From Opitutaceae bacterium EW11 (GTDB lineage: Bacteria; Verrucomicrobiota; Verrucomicrobiia; Opitutales; Opitutaceae): a stretch of DNA of 64,000 nucleotides. Under the pieces are notes generated by a model. It was not told where the DNA came from, searched no databases, and saw only the letters and a program-made list of their open reading frames with translations. Location of the stretch: positions 919,501-983,500 of the forward strand of contig QAYY01000001.1 in assembly GCA_003054665.1 (NCBI GenBank), in the 5' to 3' direction. A program made the position numbers and the translations under genes. This document shows, piece after piece, positions 44,781-54,341 of the stretch (positions within the stretch are counted from its first letter, which is position 1; each line of letters starts with the position of its first letter).

Positions 44781-46172
44781 ATGGTCTCGCCTCGGATCCG
44801 CGCCACCTCCGCACGCCTCGCCCTGTTTCGCCCGCTCGCTGCCATTCTCATTTCGGTGGGATTCCTCGCGCCCGTGCGGGGCGGAGAGCCGGCGGACCTG
44901 GCCTTGGCCAGTCCCGCTCCACAGGTCCTGCCGATCGGACCGGGTTTCGCGGGCAGCTCGGTCAACGTCGTCGCGGGGCTTCAAAACACGCTATTCACCG
45001 ACGGCGACATGCAGTTCGCGGCGTTCTACGCGCCCGACGGAGTTGTCGTGCTCGCACGGAGACGCTTGGCGGACACAGCCTGGGAAACCGTTCGCACGCG
45101 GTTCACAGGCAACGTCGCGGACGCGCACCACACGATCGCCATCGCGGTCGACGGCGCCGGTTTTCTCCACGTTGCCTGGAGCCACCATGGCAATCCCCTC
45201 AATTACGCTCGCGGCGTCGCACCCCGCTCGCTCCAACTCGGCGAAAAGCGTTCGATGACCGGAAGCCACGAGGATCGCGTGACGTATCCGCAATTCGTAC
45301 GAATGCCCGCTGGCGATCTGCTGTTTTTCTACCGGGACGGCCGCTCGGGACAGGGCAATCTCGTCCTCAACCGCTACATCGTCGCCACTGAGAAGTGGAC
45401 GCAGGTGCACCCAAACCTGATCGACGGCGAAGGTCGGCGCAGCGCCTACCCGACCGTGATGGCCGATCGCGACGGAGTGCTGCACCTGGCGTGGAACTGG
45501 CGCGACACGCCCGACGTGGCGACGAACCACGACTTGGCCTATGCCCAATCGTCCGACGGCGGGGCGACCTGGAAATCCATCGCCGGAGCGCCGCTCGCAA
45601 TTCCGCTCACCGCGGAAAACGCCGACTACGCGCTGCGCATCCCCACGAACCGCTCGCTCATGAATCCCCCTGCCATCACGGCTGACGCGGAGGGTCGCCC
45701 GTGCCTGGCCGATTACTGGTGCCCCGAAGGCTCCGACGTTCCGCAGTACCACGTCGTCCGCCACGACGGAAAACGTTGGAATGTGCTCCAGGTGACGCAC
45801 CGCACAACGCCGTTCGTCCTCGCAGGCACAGCAACGAAACGCCCTCCGCTCTCGCGATCGGTTCTGCTCTCGCAGAAGAGTGAAGGCGGCCGCACGTCGC
45901 TCGTGCTGGTTTACCGCGACGACGAACAGCGCGAGCGCATCGTCGCCGCTTCGTGTTCCGATATCGCCGCCCGGAAGCCGGTCTGGAGTTTCTGCCTGTT
46001 GAGTGAAGAACCGGTCGGCGCGTGGGAGCCGTCGCTCGATCCCGAGCAGTCGCTCCGGATGGGACATCTATCGATGCTCATTCAGCGCGTGGAGCAGCGA
46101 GACGGTGACGATCGCGCCGCCGCAGCCGTCCCCCCGACACCGGTGTCGGTGCTCACCTGGGCCGTGCGTTGA
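44781..46172 (+). CDS. BNR_4-repeat secreted protein
   Basis: 463 residues from ATG 44781 (MVSPRIRATSARLALFRPLA), with a membrane/signal segment ISVGFLAPVRGG. Beta-propeller of the BNR_4 family: DAHHTIAIAVDGAGFLHVAW, SHHGNPLNYARG, RSAYPTVMADRDGVLHLAWN, and DLAYAQSSDGGATWKS, a classical Asp-box. Members include carbohydrate lyases and hydrolases, but the active site cannot be assigned here. It lies in a run of glycan-related genes. Confidence 0.72.
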   Translation: MVSPRIRATSARLALFRPLAAILISVGFLAPVRGGEPADLALASPAPQVLPIGPGFAGSSVNVVAGLQNTLFTDGDMQFAAFYAPDGVVVLARRRLADTAWETVRTRFTGNVADAHHTIAIAVDGAGFLHVAWSHHGNPLNYARGVAPRSLQLGEKRSMTGSHEDRVTYPQFVRMPAGDLLFFYRDGRSGQGNLVLNRYIVATEKWTQVHPNLIDGEGRRSAYPTVMADRDGVLHLAWNWRDTPDVATNHDLAYAQSSDGGATWKSIAGAPLAIPLTAENADYALRIPTNRSLMNPPAITADAEGRPCLADYWCPEGSDVPQYHVVRHDGKRWNVLQVTHRTTPFVLAGTATKRPPLSRSVLLSQKSEGGRTSLVLVYRDDEQRERIVAASCSDIAARKPVWSFCLLSEEPVGAWEPSLDPEQSLRMGHLSMLIQRVEQRDGDDRAAAAVPPTPVSVLTWAVR

Positions 46173-46200
46173 ACACACCGCCGCGCGCAGCGAGGTCCGC

Positions 46201-46659
46201 CTACTGCGTCATGCTCTGCGGCGGGAGCACGAACACATCGTGCTTCACCGTCGGCCACTCTTTGCCGTGCGGGTATTTCGACAGGATCGCATGGATCTTG
46301 CCGTCGAGTTTTCCCTGCAGGTTGCGCACGACGCTCGGGTCGAGCGTGAGGCGCAGATCGCCCGCCTGCTTTTGCAGCACCTCCGTGTGAGCCACGGCGT
46401 AGATGCCGAGCGCATCCTGCGCGAAAATCTTCACGTCCTCCGCGGTCGGGATATAGCCGAAGCCGACCTTCACCTCGTATTTTCCAGGAACGACGTCCTC
46501 GTAGTGGACGACGACCTGATACTGCGATGTTTCCGCCGGGCCGTTGCCGATCTTGTAGGCATCGAGGATGCCCATGAACGGCTGGACCAAGGGCCCTGAA
46601 TTCAAGCAGCCGAAAAGCGCGGCGCAGAGAAGGAACGGGAGGAATCGGAAATATTTCAT
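46201..46659 (-). CDS. Hypothetical lipoprotein
   Basis: 152 residues from ATG 46659 with a lipoprotein signal, MKYFRFLPFLLCAALFGCLN (lipobox LFGC). The mature part has VQPFMGILDAYKIGNGPAET and then a compact strand/helix domain (YQVVVHYEDVVPGKYEVKVG) with no family I recognise. It is convergent with the BNR_4 gene, with only 28 bp between their stops. Confidence 0.65.
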   Translation of the reverse strand: MKYFRFLPFLLCAALFGCLNSGPLVQPFMGILDAYKIGNGPAETSQYQVVVHYEDVVPGKYEVKVGFGYIPTAEDVKIFAQDALGIYAVAHTEVLQKQAGDLRLTLDPSVVRNLQGKLDGKIHAILSKYPHGKEWPTVKHDVFVLPPQSMTQ

Positions 46660-47076
46660 GGGGAGAGGCCTCGGTGTGAAATCTACCGGGAAACGGGGGA
46701 GTTGCCACCCCTGAAAACAGCGGATGCCGGACAAAGTGCCCAACGGCGGCTGTTTTCCGGCGTGGCCTCCCGGGGCTCCGCGGCAGCCGTGAGAAACCGA
46801 TGAACGAGGCGCGCCCGCCCGCCTGAATCACCGCCAAGTACCTCAAGCCGTTTGCCTCAGGAGCGGGCGAATCGCTCCGCTTTCCGCCGGCGGTGAGCCA
46901 TGCTCACACTGTACGAAATCCCGCGGTTGGACCTGCACGTGCCCGCAGCAGAGTGTGCGCCCACTCCCCCATCCATCCGCTTCCGCGGCTCCGCCGCCTT
47001 GCTGCTGGCAACCCGTGAAGCGTCTGAACGCCGCGAACCCCTGGCCCGGGTTTCCGGCATCCAGTCTCCCGCTCGC
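46660..47076. other. Divergent intergenic region
   Basis: 417 bp between the lipoprotein gene and the (alpha/alpha)6 enzyme gene. The frame of the latter is open back to 46900 but those 59 codons have no signal sequence or family similarity. No repeat or promoter could be supported. Confidence 0.4.
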
Positions 47077-49233
47077 ATGACGTCTTCGTTGGTTCTCCGT
47101 TCACTCTTTGTCCGCGCCCTTTTTGCGCCGGCGCTTTTCGTTTCGGCAACAGCCATTGGCGCGCCGATCGATCGCCACGCCGTGGTCGCCCGCCACAACG
47201 TGCATGTCACGTCCGTCGATCCCGAAGCCGCTCTCACCGTCGGCAACGGCGACTTCGCCTTCACCGTCGACGCCACCGGTCTCCAGACCTTCGAGAAGCG
47301 TTATTACGACGAGGGCATTCCTCTCGAGACGCTCTGCACGCTGCCCTGGGCCTGGCATTCTTTTCCGAATACAGCGGGGCTGAAACTCGAGGACGCGATG
47401 AAGGCGTACGACTTTCACGGGCGGTCCGTGAACTACGCCGCGCTGCAGCACAGCCCGGCGGGCGCCTATTTCCGCGAGAACCCGCATCCGCTCGCGCTCG
47501 GCCAGATCTCCCTTCTCTACAAGGGGCAGCCGGTGAAGCCGGAGGAGATCGGCGAGATCGATCAAACGCTCGATCTCTGGACGGGCAGCATCCGCACGAC
47601 CTTCACCCTCGCGGGCCAGCCGGTGCTGGTCGAAACCGCGGCCGATCCCCGCCAAAGCGCGGTGGCGGTTCGCGTCCGCTCGTCGCTTGTCGAGGCCGGC
47701 GCGATCCAGGTCCGCTTCCGCTTCCCGTATTCCTACGACTTCGCGGTGCGCAACAAGCCGCCGTTCGACTGGAAACACGACGACCGGCATCAGACCGCGT
47801 TGACCAAGCGCGACGCGCATTTCGTCCAGCTCGCGCGCACCGTCGACGCCTCCCGCTACACGGTAAACGTCGCCTGGCTCGGCACTGCCGTCTTCGAGCA
47901 GGCCGCGCCGCACGAATTCCGGATGAATTCCGAAGGCGGCGACGCGCTGACCTTCACCTGCGCCTTTTCCGCCGACCCTCTTCCGCAAGAACCGGCGTCG
48001 TTCTCCACCGTGATGGAGGCGAGCGCCAGGGGCTGGGCGGATTTCTGGACGAAGGGCGCGATGATCGATCTCTCCGGCAGCACCGATCCGCGCGCCGCCG
48101 AGTTGGAGCGGCGGGTGGTCCTGTCGCTCTACCTCACGCGAGTGAACTACGCCGGCGCGTTTCCTCCGGGCGAAACCGGACTGACGCAGCTCAGCTGGTA
48201 CGGAAAACACAACTCGGAGATGTATTTCTGGCACGCCGCGCACTTCTACCAGTGGGGCCACCCGGAGCTGCTGGAGAAAGGACTCGAGTGGTACCGGAGC
48301 ATCCTGCCGCAGGCGAAGGCCGACGCGGCCGAGCAGGGCTTCGAAGGCGCGCGCTGGCCGAAGATGGCCGGCATCGATGGCCGTCCGAGTCCCGGCACGA
48401 TCAACCCGTTCATCATCTGGAATCAGCCGAATCCGATCTACCTCTGCGAGCTGGTCTACCGGGCGCATCCCGACCGCGCCACGCTCGAGCGGTACCAGGA
48501 CGTCGTCTTCGAGTCGGCGAAGTTCCTCGCCTCGTTCGCCTATCTCGACGCCAAGACCCAGCGCTACGTGCTCGGTCCCCCGATCCGCAACGTCAGCGAA
48601 TCGAGCAAGGAGAACCACACGCAGAACCCGACCTTCGAGCTCGCCTACTGGCACTACGGACTCCAGGTCGCCCAGGCCTGGCGCAAGCGCCTCGGCCTCG
48701 CTCCCGAACCGCTCTGGAACGATATCCTGGCCAAACTCGCCCCTCTTCCCACGCAGGACGGCAAGTACGTCGAGATCGAGACCTCGCCCGACCTGTATTC
48801 ACATCCCGGCGACCTGCCGACCTCGATGATGATGGTGCTCGGCTACCTGCCCCTGACGGACAAGGTCGACCTCGAGACCGCCCGCCGCACGTTTCACGAA
48901 CTCAACAAGCGCAGCCCGCAGGGAACCGAGCGCTGGGTCAGCTGGGCTCTCGGTCAGGGCGCCCTGACGGCCGCGCGGCTGAACGAGCCGGCCACCGCCG
49001 TGGCCATCGTGACCAACCCGTCGAAGCAGGCCCGTTTCATGAAGAGCGGTCACGTGCGCCGGCCGAAGGAGCCCAACGGCTGCGTCACCTACCTTCCCGT
49101 CAACAGCTCGCTCCTCACCGCGGTCGGCCTGATGGCCGGCGGCTGGGACGGCGCGCCCAAGGTGAACGCCCCCGGCTTCCCGCAGGACGGCACCTGGACG
49201 GTGCGCGCCGAGGGCTTCAACCCGATGCCATGA
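47077..49233 (+). CDS. Exported (alpha/alpha)6-barrel glycoside hydrolase, GH65/GH95-like
   Basis: 718 residues from ATG 47077 with a signal peptide (RSLFVRALFAPALFVSATA). An N-terminal beta-sandwich (VDPEAALTVGNGDFAFTVDA, typical of GH65/GH95 entry domains) is followed by a six-hairpin catalytic barrel: LELS-like LTQLSWYGKHNSEMYFWHAA, MAGIDGRPSPGTINPFIIWN and NVSESSKENHTQNPTFELAY, which probably carries a catalytic acid. The exact family and substrate cannot be fixed by eye. It is convergent with a LacI gene and close to a TonB receptor, so it probably belongs to the same sugar-use locus. Confidence 0.65.
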   Translation: MTSSLVLRSLFVRALFAPALFVSATAIGAPIDRHAVVARHNVHVTSVDPEAALTVGNGDFAFTVDATGLQTFEKRYYDEGIPLETLCTLPWAWHSFPNTAGLKLEDAMKAYDFHGRSVNYAALQHSPAGAYFRENPHPLALGQISLLYKGQPVKPEEIGEIDQTLDLWTGSIRTTFTLAGQPVLVETAADPRQSAVAVRVRSSLVEAGAIQVRFRFPYSYDFAVRNKPPFDWKHDDRHQTALTKRDAHFVQLARTVDASRYTVNVAWLGTAVFEQAAPHEFRMNSEGGDALTFTCAFSADPLPQEPASFSTVMEASARGWADFWTKGAMIDLSGSTDPRAAELERRVVLSLYLTRVNYAGAFPPGETGLTQLSWYGKHNSEMYFWHAAHFYQWGHPELLEKGLEWYRSILPQAKADAAEQGFEGARWPKMAGIDGRPSPGTINPFIIWNQPNPIYLCELVYRAHPDRATLERYQDVVFESAKFLASFAYLDAKTQRYVLGPPIRNVSESSKENHTQNPTFELAYWHYGLQVAQAWRKRLGLAPEPLWNDILAKLAPLPTQDGKYVEIETSPDLYSHPGDLPTSMMMVLGYLPLTDKVDLETARRTFHELNKRSPQGTERWVSWALGQGALTAARLNEPATAVAIVTNPSKQARFMKSGHVRRPKEPNGCVTYLPVNSSLLTAVGLMAGGWDGAPKVNAPGFPQDGTWTVRAEGFNPMP

Positions 49234-49265
49234 GCCGGCCCGCCTTCACCGTCCCTGCCTTTTGG

Positions 49266-49289
49266 CTCCGCCGGACGCCTCCGGCGGAG
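49266..49289. terminator. Bidirectional terminator hairpin
   Basis: Perfect 9-bp stem CTCCGCCGG/CCGGCGGAG with a 6-nt loop, between the convergent stops of the glycosidase (49233) and the LacI gene (49292). Pyrimidines flank the left arm; no long T-tract. Confidence 0.5.
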
Positions 49290-49291
49290 GT

Positions 49292-50371
49292 TCATGCGCC
49301 GCGGATCGTCGGTCCGTCGACCCAGCGCGCCACGATCGTCGTGAGCGAAGGGTGATCCGGAATCCCGAACTGATTGCGATGCAGCTCACCCACCACGATC
49401 TCGGTCGCGCGAGCGCCCACCCACTCCGGCTGCTGGTCCAGCCCGGCGCAGGGCTCGGGATGCTCGGCGAGGTTGAGGCAGAAGAAGCCGTGTGTATCCG
49501 GAATCTTCGCACCGCACTCGCGCATCCAGTCGCGGGCGCGGACGTCGTGGCCGAGCACCACGTCGGGCCGATGCCGGCGGAACCAGGCGTTGAAGCTGGC
49601 GCGATCGATCGTGTCGCTGACCAGCGGAGGAACGGTTTCGAGCCCCGGGGCGTGCCGCTGGAAGGCCAGGAACGCCGCCTCCCACCGGCGCTGCAGCCGC
49701 TGGTCCTGGTGGCTCTTGAGAAAGAGACCCGGCCGGCGGTAACCGCGGGCGTGCAATCGCTCCAGGGCGCTGGTCATCGAGCGATGGTGGTCCGAGCAGA
49801 TCGAGTGCAGCGCAGGGTTCTCGATCAGGTAGTCGGTGTAGACGCCGGCGTAGTTGCGCCAGTTCAGACGGGAGAAATCCGGCGGATCCCACGCGGGAAG
49901 AATCAGCACGCCGCGGATGCCCCGGCTCTGCAGGATCGCGTCGAGGCGCGGGATCTTCACGCCGCGGGGGCCGACGAGGAACGTCTCCAGGCCGAAGCCA
50001 AGCTCCTTCGCGCGGTTGGTCGCGCCTTCGAGGATGGCTCGGAAAAACGCGCTCGCCGCGGGCGGCCGCTCCGGCTCGTCCAGGGCGACGGCGGCGAGCA
50101 TGCCCCGGAAAAGGCTCCGGCGGTTTTTTCGCATCTCCGACATCACCGCGCTGGCGAGCGGGTTCGGCCGGTACGCGAGCGCGTCGGCCGCTTTTTGGAT
50201 GCGCAGGCGCGTCTCCACACGGACGCGCGGCAAGTCGCGCAGCGCCTCGGACACGGTCGTAGGCGAAACCTTCAGCAACTTGGCGAGGTAACGCACCGTG
50301 GGGACGGCGCCTTTCGGCGGGCGCTTCTCGGAGGCGACGTTACGGCGGCTGTTTTGGGAGGGCGCTGCCAT
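49292..50371 (-). CDS. LacI-family transcriptional regulator
   Basis: 359 residues from ATG 50371 (MAAPSQNSRRNVASEKRPPK), a long N-terminal tail for the family. The helix-turn-helix with hinge is TVRYLAKLLKVSPTTVSEAL and VETRLRIQKAADALAYRPNP. The periplasmic-binding-like ligand domain runs from FRGMLAAVALDEPERP to the end and includes GVLILPAWDPPDFSRLN and HARGYRRPGLFLKSHQDQRL; the ligand is unknown. It is divergent from the large TonB receptor, whose promoter it probably controls together with the glycan genes nearby. Confidence 0.9.
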   Translation of the reverse strand: MAAPSQNSRRNVASEKRPPKGAVPTVRYLAKLLKVSPTTVSEALRDLPRVRVETRLRIQKAADALAYRPNPLASAVMSEMRKNRRSLFRGMLAAVALDEPERPPAASAFFRAILEGATNRAKELGFGLETFLVGPRGVKIPRLDAILQSRGIRGVLILPAWDPPDFSRLNWRNYAGVYTDYLIENPALHSICSDHHRSMTSALERLHARGYRRPGLFLKSHQDQRLQRRWEAAFLAFQRHAPGLETVPPLVSDTIDRASFNAWFRRHRPDVVLGHDVRARDWMRECGAKIPDTHGFFCLNLAEHPEPCAGLDQQPEWVGARATEIVVGELHRNQFGIPDHPSLTTIVARWVDGPTIRGA

Positions 50372-50481
50372 CGGAATCCACCGTGCAAAACCGGGCGCGG
50401 TTGCGCAATCGACAACTGGCGGGCCCCGTCGCCCACCGAGCGGGCACGCACCTTTTTCGTTAACCCAAACACCGTCTGACG
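50372..50481. promoter_or_regulatory. Divergent LacI/TonB promoter region with palindrome
   Basis: 110 bp between the two starts. A perfect 8-bp palindrome TTGCGCAA with a central CG stands at 50401-50408, the type of half-site symmetry LacI-family proteins favour. It is 74 bp before the receptor ATG and 30 bp before the LacI ATG, so it could act in autoregulation and in receptor control. Confidence 0.4.
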
Positions 50482-53400
50482 ATGAACCCAAACAACTCCC
50501 CTAGTCGGCAGCTGAGGATGAGGTCCCTGCTGCTCCTCGGCTCGCTCGCCCTGTGCGTCGGCTCCGCCCGCGCGCAGCAGGCGCCCGCCAAATCCGCTGC
50601 TCCCGCGCCCGCGGCCCCGACCGGAACGACGGCCGATTCCCGCACGCTGGAAGACACCATCGAGCTGTCTCCCTTCGTGACCACGACCGAGAAGGACCGC
50701 GGCTATTTCGCGGCGAACTCGATGGCAGGCACGCGCCTGAACACGAAGGTCGAGGACCTCGCCGCCTCGATCTCGATCGTGACCAAACAGCAGCTGCTGG
50801 ATACGGCCGCGGTCGATATCAACGACGTGTTCCTCTACGAGGGGAACACCGAAGGCACGTATCAATATACCGACTTCCAGATCGAGAACAGCGGCGCGGC
50901 GGGCGACATCGTCGTCGACCGCACCGGCACGAACCCCGCCGGCGCCAACCGCGTCCGCGGACTCGGCCAGGCCAACCTCTCGATCGGCGGCTTCGAGGTG
51001 ACGGGCGGCCTTCCGATCGACACCTACAACGTCGACGCGGTCGAAATCAGCCGCGGTCCGAACTCCAATCTCTTCGGCCTCGGCAACGCCGCCGGCACCG
51101 TCAACCTCCTCCCCGGCCAGGCAAGCATGGCGCGCCGCAGCGCTCGCACCAAAGTCCAGGCCGACGACTTCGGCGGTCTGCGGGCCGAGGGCTCCTACCA
51201 GATCCCGATCAAGCAGGACGTGCTCGGCATCGCGCTCTACGCGGTGAACGACCAGCTCGGTTTCAAACGCAAGCCCGCCTACGAGCGCACCACGCGCTTC
51301 ACCGGCGCGGTGACGTTCCGCCCCTTCCGCAAAACCACGATCCGCGCCTGGGCCGAGACCTACGACAACCGCAACTCCCGGCCCAACTCGATCACGCCGC
51401 GCGACCTGGTCTCGCAGTGGGTCTCGGCCGGCAAGCCGACGTGGGATCCCACCACCGGCACGTTGAAAAAGGCTGACGGCACCACGCTGCGCTCCAACTG
51501 GGGCTCCCGTGAGTCGCTCTTCGTCCCGAACGGAGGCGTCGATCTCTACTCCGACAGCTTCGTCACCCGCATCAACCAGTTCATCGATCAGGGGCAGGTC
51601 ACGTACTACACGCCTGGATTCCGTCCGGCGAACATCGCCTCGAGTTCGAGCACGATCCCGGGCCCGATCAGCCCCAGCATCGCGAACAGCCAATACAACT
51701 ACAATCTGGTCAGCGGCTGGCAGACCGACGTGCCGAAGCAGATTCTCTGGCGCGCGTCCGGCGTGAGCGACAAGTCGCTCTACGACTACGACAACGTCAA
51801 CTTCGCCGCGCCGAACTACGCGGACACCGAGGCGACGACCAAGCAGATCACGATCGACCAGCAGGTCTTCCAGACCGCGGAGCACTCGCTCAACGTCCAG
51901 GCGGCCTACTTCTCCCAGAACGTCGACGGCTGGTCGCACAACTTCATCGGCGACTCGGGCGGCATCGCCGCGGCCATGATGGTCGACATCAACGAGAAGC
52001 TCCTCGACGGCACGCCCAACCCGTACTTCCTGCGGCCCTTCATGGCCGGCGCCGAGCCGCAGATCAAACGGACGATCGACAACGCGGATACGTACCGCTT
52101 CCAGGGCGCGTACAAATGGGATCTCTCCGGCCGTTCCAACTGGCTCCGCTGGATCGGCGTGCAGAACCTCGTCGGTTACGCCGAGCGCCGCGAACGCATC
52201 TCCGGCACCCTCGGCTACCGGAGCTACATCATGCCGGGTCACACCTGGTACACCGACACCCTCGCCGACGGCTCCATCCGCACCAAGGTCGGCAACTCGT
52301 ACCGCATGACCTACCGGTATTATCTCGGCGACAACGTCGGCTCCAACGTCGACTACGCCCCGATGCGCCCGGCCTCCACCACCGGCAATTTCAACCTGCG
52401 CTGGTACGACGGCAAAGCCCAGCAGTGGGTGAACGAGGACGTGTCCGTCGAGGAACTCTTCGACTCCAATCGCCTGAAGCGCGAAGTCCGCCACACGCTC
52501 GGAGCGATCTGGCAGGGCAACATGCTGGACGACCGGATCGTCCCGACCTACGGCTTCCGCCGCGATCGCGTCCTCGAGTACGAGGGCCCGTCCCGCACCT
52601 GGTACGACAACGGCTACCCGAACACCGAGCCGCTGTGGAAGTTCAAGGATCCGAGTTACGAATACTCGAAGAGCTACAACTCCGGCGACACCACCACCGC
52701 CGGCATCGTGGTCAAGCCGCTGAAGTGGCTGAACCTGTACTACAACCAATCCGACAGCTTCCGTCCCGCGGGCCTGGCCTATGACGTGAAGGGCGGCATG
52801 CTTCCGAACCCCGAGGGCAAGGGCAAAGACTACGGCTTCGCGATTCGCCTGATGGACGGAAAGCTCCAGCTGAAGTTCAACCAGTACGAGACGACCGAAA
52901 TCAACGCCCGCACCGGCGGCAGCTCGAGCACGATGACGTCGCGCCTGCAGCGCATCGATTTCGACATCGACCGCAGCGACGGCCGCCTGCCCGACGCCAC
53001 CGACCGCTGGCACCTGGAAGCCAGCGCCTACCGCTGGATCCTTGCCGCTCACCATGTCTCGGACCGCACGCAACTCGCGCCCGACCAGGTCGAGGCCTAC
53101 CGCAAGGAAGCCTGGGACAAGTACATCGTTCCCGCCGGCCTGCCGTGGTCGTACCGCCAGTGGTTCATGGACGGCCCGAAACGCGTCTTCGCCGACACGA
53201 ACACGGCCACTGCGCGGGGCAAGGAGATCGAGATCAACTACAACCCCGACAACTACCTCGCCCTCAAGGCGACGATCACGCAGCAGAAAGCCTACGATTC
53301 CGGTATCTCGATCGCGAATACCGAATGGATGAACGAGCGCCTGGCGTTCTGGCAGGCGATCAAGATCCCCGACAACCTGGAGCGCTACGACGCGGTGACC

Positions 53401-53967
53401 AACACGTGGACGAAGAGCCCCGTCGCCGGAAAATCGTGGTGGTCCACCTGGGATTCCGACTCGGGCACCGGCTCCGACGTGACGCCCGAGCGCTGGTTCC
53501 AGCAGAACGTCGAGGCCAACATGGCCCTGATCAACGCCCGCGCCGGACAGAAGAAGCCGCAGACGCGCGAGTGGCATTTCACCACCGTCGGCAGCTACCG
53601 CCTCGCCGGACTCGGCTTCGAGAACTTCCTCAAGAACATGACCGTCGGCGGTTCGGTGCGTTGGGAAGACCGCGGTGCCATCGGCTACCTTGCCGACACC
53701 ACGATCCTCAATCGCACCGGCCAGTATTACCGCTACGACGCGAGCAAGCCGGTCTACGACAGCGATCACTGGCAGGCCGATCTGATGACGAACTACCGGT
53801 TCAAGTTCTGGGATAACAGGGTGAACTGCCTCGTGCAGCTCAACGTCCGGAACGTGTTCGAGAACGGCGGCCTCCGTGTTGTCGGCGTCAATCCCGACGG
53901 CACCGCGCGCGACTTCCGCATCCTCGATCCGCGCCGGTTCATCGTCTCCGCGACGTTCGAATTCTGA
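50482..53967 (+). CDS. Large TonB-dependent receptor
   Basis: 1161 residues, very long for a TonB receptor but usual for the Opitutaceae group. Signal peptide (MRSLLLLGSLALCVGSARAQ) and an Ala/Pro stretch, then a TonB-box-like TIELSPFVTTTEKDRGYFAA and SMAGTRLNTKVEDLAASISI. Plug motifs: FLYEGNTEGT, VRGLGQANLSIGGFEVTGGL and VEISRGPNSNLFGLGNAAGT. A 22-strand barrel follows and ends in RILDPRRFIVSATFEF with terminal Phe. It probably imports a glycan or oligosaccharide under LacI control (inference from neighbours). Confidence 0.92.
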   Translation: MNPNNSPSRQLRMRSLLLLGSLALCVGSARAQQAPAKSAAPAPAAPTGTTADSRTLEDTIELSPFVTTTEKDRGYFAANSMAGTRLNTKVEDLAASISIVTKQQLLDTAAVDINDVFLYEGNTEGTYQYTDFQIENSGAAGDIVVDRTGTNPAGANRVRGLGQANLSIGGFEVTGGLPIDTYNVDAVEISRGPNSNLFGLGNAAGTVNLLPGQASMARRSARTKVQADDFGGLRAEGSYQIPIKQDVLGIALYAVNDQLGFKRKPAYERTTRFTGAVTFRPFRKTTIRAWAETYDNRNSRPNSITPRDLVSQWVSAGKPTWDPTTGTLKKADGTTLRSNWGSRESLFVPNGGVDLYSDSFVTRINQFIDQGQVTYYTPGFRPANIASSSSTIPGPISPSIANSQYNYNLVSGWQTDVPKQILWRASGVSDKSLYDYDNVNFAAPNYADTEATTKQITIDQQVFQTAEHSLNVQAAYFSQNVDGWSHNFIGDSGGIAAAMMVDINEKLLDGTPNPYFLRPFMAGAEPQIKRTIDNADTYRFQGAYKWDLSGRSNWLRWIGVQNLVGYAERRERISGTLGYRSYIMPGHTWYTDTLADGSIRTKVGNSYRMTYRYYLGDNVGSNVDYAPMRPASTTGNFNLRWYDGKAQQWVNEDVSVEELFDSNRLKREVRHTLGAIWQGNMLDDRIVPTYGFRRDRVLEYEGPSRTWYDNGYPNTEPLWKFKDPSYEYSKSYNSGDTTTAGIVVKPLKWLNLYYNQSDSFRPAGLAYDVKGGMLPNPEGKGKDYGFAIRLMDGKLQLKFNQYETTEINARTGGSSSTMTSRLQRIDFDIDRSDGRLPDATDRWHLEASAYRWILAAHHVSDRTQLAPDQVEAYRKEAWDKYIVPAGLPWSYRQWFMDGPKRVFADTNTATARGKEIEINYNPDNYLALKATITQQKAYDSGISIANTEWMNERLAFWQAIKIPDNLERYDAVTNTWTKSPVAGKSWWSTWDSDSGTGSDVTPERWFQQNVEANMALINARAGQKKPQTREWHFTTVGSYRLAGLGFENFLKNMTVGGSVRWEDRGAIGYLADTTILNRTGQYYRYDASKPVYDSDHWQADLMTNYRFKFWDNRVNCLVQLNVRNVFENGGLRVVGVNPDGTARDFRILDPRRFIVSATFEF

Positions 53968-54013
53968 AGCATGCTGGGTAGGCCTGCTTCAAGGTTAGAG
54001 GTCCTAGACAGTC

Positions 54014-54039
54014 CCCCGCGTCCGGCAACGGACGCGGGG
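54014..54039 (+). terminator. Strong hairpin after TonB receptor
   Basis: Perfect 10-bp stem CCCCGCGTCC/GGACGCGGGG with loop GGCAAC, 46 bp past the stop. No T-tract. A weaker TGAAGCA/TGCTTCA pair lies nearer the stop. The remainder of 53968-54341 holds one REP-like repeat. Confidence 0.6.
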
Positions 54040-54149
54040 TGAATGGGACCGATCGCGCGCCACCCGGCAGCCAGCCTGCGGGTGGCGCGAATCGTTTCCA
54101 GCGGGCACGCAAAGCCGCGCGCGGACCTTCGACGCAGACTGGCCGGGAG

Positions 54150-54183
54150 GTCGTCGCAGGGACGCGCCGACCCACCCGCAAGC
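54150..54183 (-). repeat. REP-like repeat, family A copy
   Basis: 34 bp identical, in reverse orientation, to 31312-31345; core CGCAGGGACGCGCCGACCC on the plus strand. Confidence 0.85.
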
Positions 54184-54341
54184 ATGCAGGCTCGAGGGAG
54201 ACGGAGTGCGTGGCTCGGCGCCCCGGAAAACCGCCCGCCCGATTGCGAATTCGCGACTCTATCGTACTACGATGGGATGCTCGCGAATCTCGACCTCCCC
54301 TCGGCCGTCTCGTCTGGGTTTCCTGCGGGGAGGCGCGTTTT

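Noticed and set aside
50272-53769. 1165-codon minus-strand frame
   Set aside because: Antisense shadow of the TonB receptor; Val/Arg/Asp-rich and without motifs.
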